In this document: positions 60,201-64,000 of the stretch, one piece after another | How positions within the stretch are numbered: position 1 is the stretch's first letter | Layout of the letters: each line of letters begins with the position of its first letter | NCBI GenBank assembly: GCA_041391665.1 | Contig: JAWKNO010000002.1 | Coordinates: forward strand, 1,736,001-1,800,000 | From: Bacteroidia bacterium | GTDB taxonomy: Bacteria > Bacteroidota > Bacteroidia > J057 | Reading direction: 5' to 3' | DNA length: 64,000 nucleotides | Program-made: the position numbers and the translations under genes | The notes under the pieces: generated by a model | The model's database searches: none | What the model was told of the DNA's origin: nothing | Seen by the model: only the letters and a program-made list of their open reading frames with translations

Positions 60201-62527
60201 CCATCGTCCCCCGGGTCACCATTTAAGCAGCAACTATTGTTTCCAAAGTCACAACAAGAATTGCCAATTCCATTTTGGTCAGTCCCTCCTGCGCCACCAG
60301 ATCCATACCCTACACCGCCACCTTCACCGCCCTTACCGCCTTCCCCCGGATAGTCCTGAAAATCATCTTCACCATCCGTACCATCCGAGCCAGGCGAGCC
60401 ATTAAGGCCATCGGCACCGGCAACCCCATTGGCGCCATTGGTTGCATTGCCCGCAATAATCTGACACCTGACAAAATCATAATCACTGCAATTTGAGAGA
60501 TAAACTCCGTAAGTGGACATACCATTGCCCGTAGCATTGTCAGTGAGGATCGTCAAATCCTGAAACCGAAAATTGGTAGCGTTGCTGATATGAAAAGCCA
60601 CCAACCGTTGCCCATTGGCAGGGCCTTCAGGATTCAGGTTTGACCGGCGGATTTTGGTTGCCGCCGCTTTGCTCGTTTTTTTCCAGCCATTTAGCCGCAC
60701 AAAACCACCTTCAAGGGTAAGATTGCCCAGGATATTCGTAACAGGCGCATTAATTACATAAGTACCTGTATCAAGTTTGATAACAACATCATTGCAGGAA
60801 GCCATTGCAATCGCACCGGTAAGGCTTGCGGGATCAAGGGCAGTACCAGTACCATTTGCACCAGGACTTGCATACAACACATTACACTGGTCCTGAGCCG
60901 GGGTATTGACATTTACTGTTACGGATTCCGTTGCCGGACACCCGTCGGCATCGGTTGCGGTCACAGAATACGTCGTGGTAGCCAACGGACTCACGATGGT
61001 TGAAGCGCCACTTGCCGAAGTACTCCAGAGAAAGCCTGTTGCAGCCGGAGAAATGGCGGTGAGCGTAAGTGAAGAGCCAGGACATATATAAGGATTTGCC
61101 GGCACGATAGACAACTGAGGGCCCGTGTTCACATCAACCTGAACAAAATCAGTCAGGACACAGCCATCAGGGAAAGTAGCAGAAACGGTATAAATCGTGG
61201 AAACTACGGGAGAAGCGGAAGGATTGGAAATATTAGGATTGGAAAGCCCGGAGGCAGGTGACCATGAAAAATTAGTTGCACCTGCACCAGTGGCATTTAA
61301 GGTAAACGAACTGCCATTGCACACCGAGCCGTCGGCACCCGCATCAACAATATAAGAGGAATTAGATACATTTACCGTAAATGCATAAGTAGCAGAAGCC
61401 GTTAAAGGACAATTATCATCTTCAACCGAAACCGTAAAAAAGTGTGCCCCCAGGTCTGATATACCCGGAGTCCAGCAAAAAGTACCGGTTGGTGAGATAC
61501 TGCCATTGCCAGTAATAGTGAAATTCGCCCCGGGGATACCGGCATTCCATGCAGCACTCACATTATTGCCATTCGGGTCGCTCATATGGATATCAAAACA
61601 CACTGTACTACCGGTACAGACATCAATATCAAATACATTATTGTTGCCATTGACTCCTGTAGCAACCGGCGGGAGATTTGTACAGCCTATTACGCTAAAC
61701 TGCATATCTCTGACAGTTTCTCCGATTTTGACACCATTTCTGTATTCATCTACCTGCACACAGATAACGCCAATCTGGAGCTGATTGGGCGTAAAGGTAA
61801 TTTCTCCAGTTTGCGGATCAATAGATACCCCAGACACCGTAGTAAGCGGATTTACCGCGGAGTATCCAGGATTGTAGATCACCGGAACCCCCACGGACTG
61901 CATACAATTGGTAAGGGAAAACACCAGACTGTCTCCGTCAATATCCGTAACAGCATGGTTGTAAATCACAGGCGTATTCAGACAGACAATGGGCGTGGGG
62001 ATGTTGTTGAATATCGGAGAATTATTACAAGGTGTAAGCGTGTTGTTTAGCCGGGCATAAGCAAACATAGACTGATTTCCGGGAATGTTCAGTGTTGTGA
62101 TCGCAAAATTCCGGCAACAGTTGGACCAGCCAAGTATCCAGTCATTGCCGCATCCCGGCGGAAGGTTCAGGATACCGGTATAAGTGTACTGTTCGATACC
62201 GAAGGCACTATTACCGCCGGAGCAGCTACTGGTTGCAGACGGACAGAGCGGCGTAACATCTACGGCAACCGAAGGTTGCGTCAGGTTAATCGCAGCACTT
62301 ACGCCACAATTAGCAGAGGAGTAGGTCAAATGCTCTACGGGGATAGGAAAAATGCCATCACAATCGCGAAAGAAGGTAAGTTTTACCAGATACTGATTGG
62401 GGCCTATGCACGAATAGGTGACATCCGCGCCCATGCTATGGGTGGCAAAAACCGAAGAATACGTCGCAAAAAACAACAAGAGAAAGGGCAGAAAAGCAAG
62501 ACGGAGATTCAGGTAAAGCTTTATCAT
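57218..62527 (-). CDS. Giant T9SS adhesin with glycine-rich beta-helix inserts and SprB-like repeats
   Basis: 1769 residues. Signal peptide (LLLFFATYSSVFATHSMGAD); a Cys-rich N-terminal region typical of large Bacteroidota surface proteins (about 30-290); bacterial Ig/PKD-like domains (about 290-550); a right-handed beta-helix (about 555-700: TGTYVINAPVTNILGNLTLE, FRFQDLTIL, YDFVRCQIIAG); two glycine-rich inserts (about 700-1010) each leaving a rung of the type (V/S)CxxxAG; more PKD-like domains; at least four SprB-like repeats (AVVTDLITGCEDSASV, IVTVTETPTGCVATASV, SVTVTDQNGCSDLLNATI); and a type A sorting domain (LRVFPVPSSSLVEIEI to LVKSE). Likely anchored on the surface; adhesion or gliding is inferred. 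Confidence 0.9.
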   Translation of the reverse strand: MIKLYLNLRLAFLPFLLLFFATYSSVFATHSMGADVTYSCIGPNQYLVKLTFFRDCDGIFPIPVEHLTYSSANCGVSAAINLTQPSVAVDVTPLCPSATSSCSGGNSAFGIEQYTYTGILNLPPGCGNDWILGWSNCCRNFAITTLNIPGNQSMFAYARLNNTLTPCNNSPIFNNIPTPIVCLNTPVIYNHAVTDIDGDSLVFSLTNCMQSVGVPVIYNPGYSAVNPLTTVSGVSIDPQTGEITFTPNQLQIGVICVQVDEYRNGVKIGETVRDMQFSVIGCTNLPPVATGVNGNNNVFDIDVCTGSTVCFDIHMSDPNGNNVSAAWNAGIPGANFTITGNGSISPTGTFCWTPGISDLGAHFFTVSVEDDNCPLTASATYAFTVNVSNSSYIVDAGADGSVCNGSSFTLNATGAGATNFSWSPASGLSNPNISNPSASPVVSTIYTVSATFPDGCVLTDFVQVDVNTGPQLSIVPANPYICPGSSLTLTAISPAATGFLWSTSASGASTIVSPLATTTYSVTATDADGCPATESVTVNVNTPAQDQCNVLYASPGANGTGTALDPASLTGAIAMASCNDVVIKLDTGTYVINAPVTNILGNLTLEGGFVRLNGWKKTSKAAATKIRRSNLNPEGPANGQRLVAFHISNATNFRFQDLTILTDNATGNGMSTYGVYLSNCSDYDFVRCQIIAGNATNGANGVAGADGLNGSPGSDGTDGEDDFQDYPGEGGKGGEGGGVGYGSGGAGGTDQNGIGNSCCDFGNNSCCLNGDPGDDGLNSTNTRAGGGGGGGGSGGEANHPGGTGGKGGGVGVAGALQCCGGTGGPGGNPGQDGISGVAGANGTNGSAGVGSPAGSHISGFWVPGAQGTSGGNATGGKGGTGGGGGGGEQCVLCFAGAGSGGGGGGGGGEGGAGGTGGYGGGSSYAIYLYNNGANSAFRSCRLVAGAAGAGGIGGSGGLPGQGGAKGLGSNYFGNGSSQSVGEGGDGGKGGNGGTGGKGADGSAGQSLTIYQNGGQSPVTAEYAFNLSAQPVIDMENVSCVNTDVDFSAAASNLWDLGTGASPQITTGATVTAQYSNTGRKDISYAGNLYADFANIILDDAVKPEASTNAPQVLGEYRICAGSSVDFAALNGGSGYLYQWNLGGGATPNLYSGSSYESLTGITFPTAGTYHIRLQYQTDCCGLSTADTVTLIVDEAPVLALAGPLAFCAGLGGVQLNASGADNYFWAPSVGLNTTIGADVLANPAVTTTYTITGSNAAETCFDLTTATVTVNDISLAAGSTDANCIPDGTATVIPSMGSGSYQYSWNTSPPQSSATATGLAQGTYKAVVTDLITGCEDSASVYVGKIPGVLGAQVASATEVSCFGGNNATATVTVSGVSGSLSYSWAPSGGSGSTATNLSAGNYIVTVTETPTGCVATASVTIIEPTDLAIQILDSTNANCNTYADILVNASGGTGPFTYQWNTTPPQNTQAATNLAPGSYSVTVTDQNGCSDLLNATIPGPQSPVTLALVDSTSASDCLAADGTIEVIGTGSNGNISYAWQTTPPQSGPVALGLLPGPYTVIATGANGCTDVLGITIGPACPLPLDYLYFTAEQGNDLILLSWETVSEQQNFGFEVQKSMDGTLFNRIGWVSSQSNGGLGASYAFEDTIVYPGRTHIYRLRQLDANGNGHYSSQVEVYFPNTDKPEILRVFPVPSSSLVEIEISSPISSLLELHLYNLLGQEVGIFNYQLSFGINRLILDIHTLPSGMYTGSLLTDGQVQTELRLVKSE

Positions 62528-62645
62528 TGGGTTGCATTAGGTTTAGCGAGCCAATGTGCCAGGGAAAAGCGCATTTACCTTACCTGAATTAAGGTATTAT
62601 TTCGGCAAAAGTCAATTAATTTAAAGAATGGATATTCTTTAAACG

Positions 62646-62670
62646 AAAAAAGCCAGCCCTGATGGGCCAG
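62646..62670 (-). terminator. Terminator after atpC
   Basis: On the minus strand ctggccc (62670-62664) pairs with gggctgg (62659-62653) through two G-U pairs, loop atca, followed by cttttttcg. On the plus strand the wobble pairs become mismatches, so the site works for atpC. Confidence 0.7.
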
Positions 62671-62722
62671 CCCTTTTACAACAAACAAACACAGTTTCTT
62701 TATTCGCTTCTAAATCAGAAGT

Positions 62723-62986
62723 TTATTCATCTTCAAGAAGTTGTTCGACGAGGATGATCGTTTTATTTTTCAAAACCTCAATCACTCCGTCTTTGGTATG
62801 ATATTCCAGCGTATCTCCGTTTTCTTTTACGATTTTCACTTTTCCTTCTCCCAGGGTCGAGATAATCGGTGCATGGTTTACCAGAACCTGAAAGCTACCC
62901 ATAGAGCCGGGAACCTTCACACTTTTCACAGGACCAGAGAATACGCGGGATTCGGGTGTTACAATCTCCAGATCGAATGTTTTCAT
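62723..62986 (-). CDS. atpC: ATP synthase F1 epsilon subunit (short form)
   Basis: An 87-residue epsilon subunit (MKTFDLEIVTPESRVFSG, then VKVPGSMGSFQVLVNHAPII). It comprises the N-terminal beta-sandwich that joins gamma to the c-ring; the C-terminal helical hairpin that inhibits ATP hydrolysis in E. coli is missing, as is common in Bacteroidota. It follows atpD after 128 nt on the same strand; as is usual in this phylum, atpD-atpC seem to be separate from the remaining ATP synthase genes. Confidence 0.94.
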   Translation of the reverse strand: MKTFDLEIVTPESRVFSGPVKSVKVPGSMGSFQVLVNHAPIISTLGEGKVKIVKENGDTLEYHTKDGVIEVLKNKTIILVEQLLEDE

Positions 62987-63114
62987 ATCTTCATTCTGAT
63001 TAAATCATTTGGAAATCAACCCCGGTTTATTGCATCAAAGAACAACAATGATACAATATATATAAAAAGATTCAAATCCCGAAGTTAATTTCCAAACTTG
63101 TTATACTCAACAGC

Positions 63115-64000
63115 CTATGCCAGCATTTTTTCACCAGCTTCGATTACCATATCGATATTACCTTTGAGGTAAAATGCCTGTTCGGGCAGGTGGTCGAGAT
63201 CACCGTCAAGGATCATACTAAATCCACGGATGGTGTCTTCGATTTTCACAAACTGACCTTCGAGGCCGGTAAACTGAGCAGCGACAAAAAACGGCTGGGA
63301 AAGGAATTTCTGAATTTTACGCGCTCTTTCTACTGCGAGTTTGTCCTCATCAGACAATTCGTCCATACCCAGAATCGCGATAATATCCTGAAGTTCTTTG
63401 TATTTCTGAAGAATCTGAATCACACGCTGCGCACAGTTGTAGTGCTCATCCCCCACAATATCAGGCTGCAGAATACGGGAAGTAGATGTCAGAGGATCCA
63501 CCGCAGGATAGATACCCAAAGCAGAAAGCGCACGGCTCAGCTCAGTGGTAGCATCGAGGTGGGCAAAGGTGGTAGCAGGCGCAGGGTCTGTATAGTCATC
63601 CGCAGGTACATAGATTGCCTGAATAGAAGTAATAGAACCCCTTTTGGTAGAGGTAATACGCTCTTGCATAGCACCCATTTCAGAAGCCAGTGTAGGCTGA
63701 TAACCTACGGCTGAAGGCATACGTCCCAGAAGCGCAGATACTTCAGAACCTGCCTGGGTAAAGCGGAAGATATTGTCAATAAAGAACAATACATCGCGTC
63801 CTTTAGCATCTGTTTTTTTGCCGTCACGGAAATACTCCGCAATGGTAAGACCTGTAAGCGCAACTCGGGCACGGGCACCGGGAGGCTCATTCATCTGCCC
63901 AAACACCATGGTAAGTTTGGAATCAAGGAGTCCGGCATAATCAACCTTATCCAGTGCCCAACCACCAGCATGGAGGCTTTTTTCAAATTCATCTCCGTAG
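63115..64000 (-). CDS. atpD: ATP synthase F1 beta subunit, 5' end missing
   Basis: The C-terminal ~295 residues of the catalytic beta subunit; the frame runs off the window at base 64000. Walker B/catalytic region VLFFIDNIFRFTQAGSEVSA, the MPSAVGYQPTLASEMG segment, VPADDYTDPAPATTFAHLD and the C-terminal FYLKGNIDMVIEAGEKML are all present. An internal ATG (63909) is not the start: the frame continues upstream through GGWALDKVDYAGLLDSKL, an insertion before VFGQMNEPPG of the kind found in Bacteroidota beta subunits. Confidence 0.97.
   Translation of the reverse strand, partial: YGDEFEKSLHAGGWALDKVDYAGLLDSKLTMVFGQMNEPPGARARVALTGLTIAEYFRDGKKTDAKGRDVLFFIDNIFRFTQAGSEVSALLGRMPSAVGYQPTLASEMGAMQERITSTKRGSITSIQAIYVPADDYTDPAPATTFAHLDATTELSRALSALGIYPAVDPLTSTSRILQPDIVGDEHYNCAQRVIQILQKYKELQDIIAILGMDELSDEDKLAVERARKIQKFLSQPFFVAAQFTGLEGQFVKIEDTIRGFSMILDGDLDHLPEQAFYLKGNIDMVIEAGEKMLA

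Noticed and set aside
59761..60353. Proline/histidine/threonine-rich open frames on the plus strand
   Set aside because: They are antisense shadows of the glycine-rich region of the adhesin, where GC-rich GGN codons leave few stops on the other strand.
62653..62670. Direct repeat gccagccct x2 after atpC as a separate repeat element
   Set aside because: It is better explained as the two sides of a wobble-paired terminator stem on the minus strand.
1..64000. tRNA or rRNA genes
   Set aside because: Reading the intergenic gaps for a GGTTCRA T-loop with matching acceptor arms gave nothing; most gaps are too short.

Overview
The window looks like a chromosomal segment of a Bacteroidota bacterium. 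Supporting signs are several secreted proteins with type IX secretion (T9SS) C-terminal sorting domains, a fused SecDF, the short epsilon subunit beside atpD, promoters of the Bacteroidota type (TTTG, 18-20 nt, TAnnTTTG), and SprB/PKD-like adhesin architecture. A saprospiral/Lewinella-like lineage is my guess from general gene style and is not proven. No tRNA, rRNA, insertion sequence, prophage or CRISPR array was seen.

Layout. 1-3364: the 3' part of a large cytochrome c/PA14/beta-propeller protein followed by a short-chain dehydrogenase. 3592-11499: an alpha-E protein, a circularly permuted ATP-grasp, a divergent transglutaminase-DUF2126 amidoligase fusion, and the Anbu proteasome-like hydrolase with two small genes of unknown role between. 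These parts are known from predicted peptide-ligation systems. 11568-12864: a DUF4434 protein and a small zinc-ribbon protein. 12865-14066: a gene-free block of nested repeats. 14067-21117: a DUF1835 protein, an M43-type protease gene split by an in-frame TAG, and a 1513-residue P-loop NTPase. 21302-27837: secreted proteins and an unrecognised 471-residue protein. 28061-32489: a response regulator, a YdeP-type molybdopterin oxidoreductase with FdhD, and divergent MoaD and MoaE. 32490-33423: REP-like repeats and a nested hairpin array.

33424-39205: rpmI-rplT, then (minus strand) guaA followed by two paralogous TPR plus periplasmic-binding-fold proteins. 39365-46739: a secreted protein, a PAS kinase-like protein whose H-box histidine is glutamate, a small membrane protein, secDF, and an ExbB/ExbD pair. 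46759-54365: a lamin-tail T9SS protein, rlmD, a Reeler-like T9SS protein, two response regulators in tandem, and a membrane-embedded AraC regulator. 54368-64000: an AbgT transporter with an upstream serine-hydrolase-fold lipoprotein lacking its catalytic motifs, a 1769-residue T9SS adhesin with glycine-rich inserts in a beta-helix, and atpC-atpD (atpD cut by the window edge).

The most unusual material is (i) the two non-coding repeat blocks (12.9-13.9 kb and 32.5-33.3 kb), (ii) the ATP-grasp/alpha-E/transglutaminase-amidoligase/Anbu neighbourhood, in which Anbu carries a polyglutamine tail, (iii) apparent pseudoenzymes (kinase without histidine, beta-lactamase fold without SxxK), and (iv) promoter boxes placed only 4 nt before start codons, which suggests leaderless messages. 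All identifications come from reading motifs and recalling families; no search was run.
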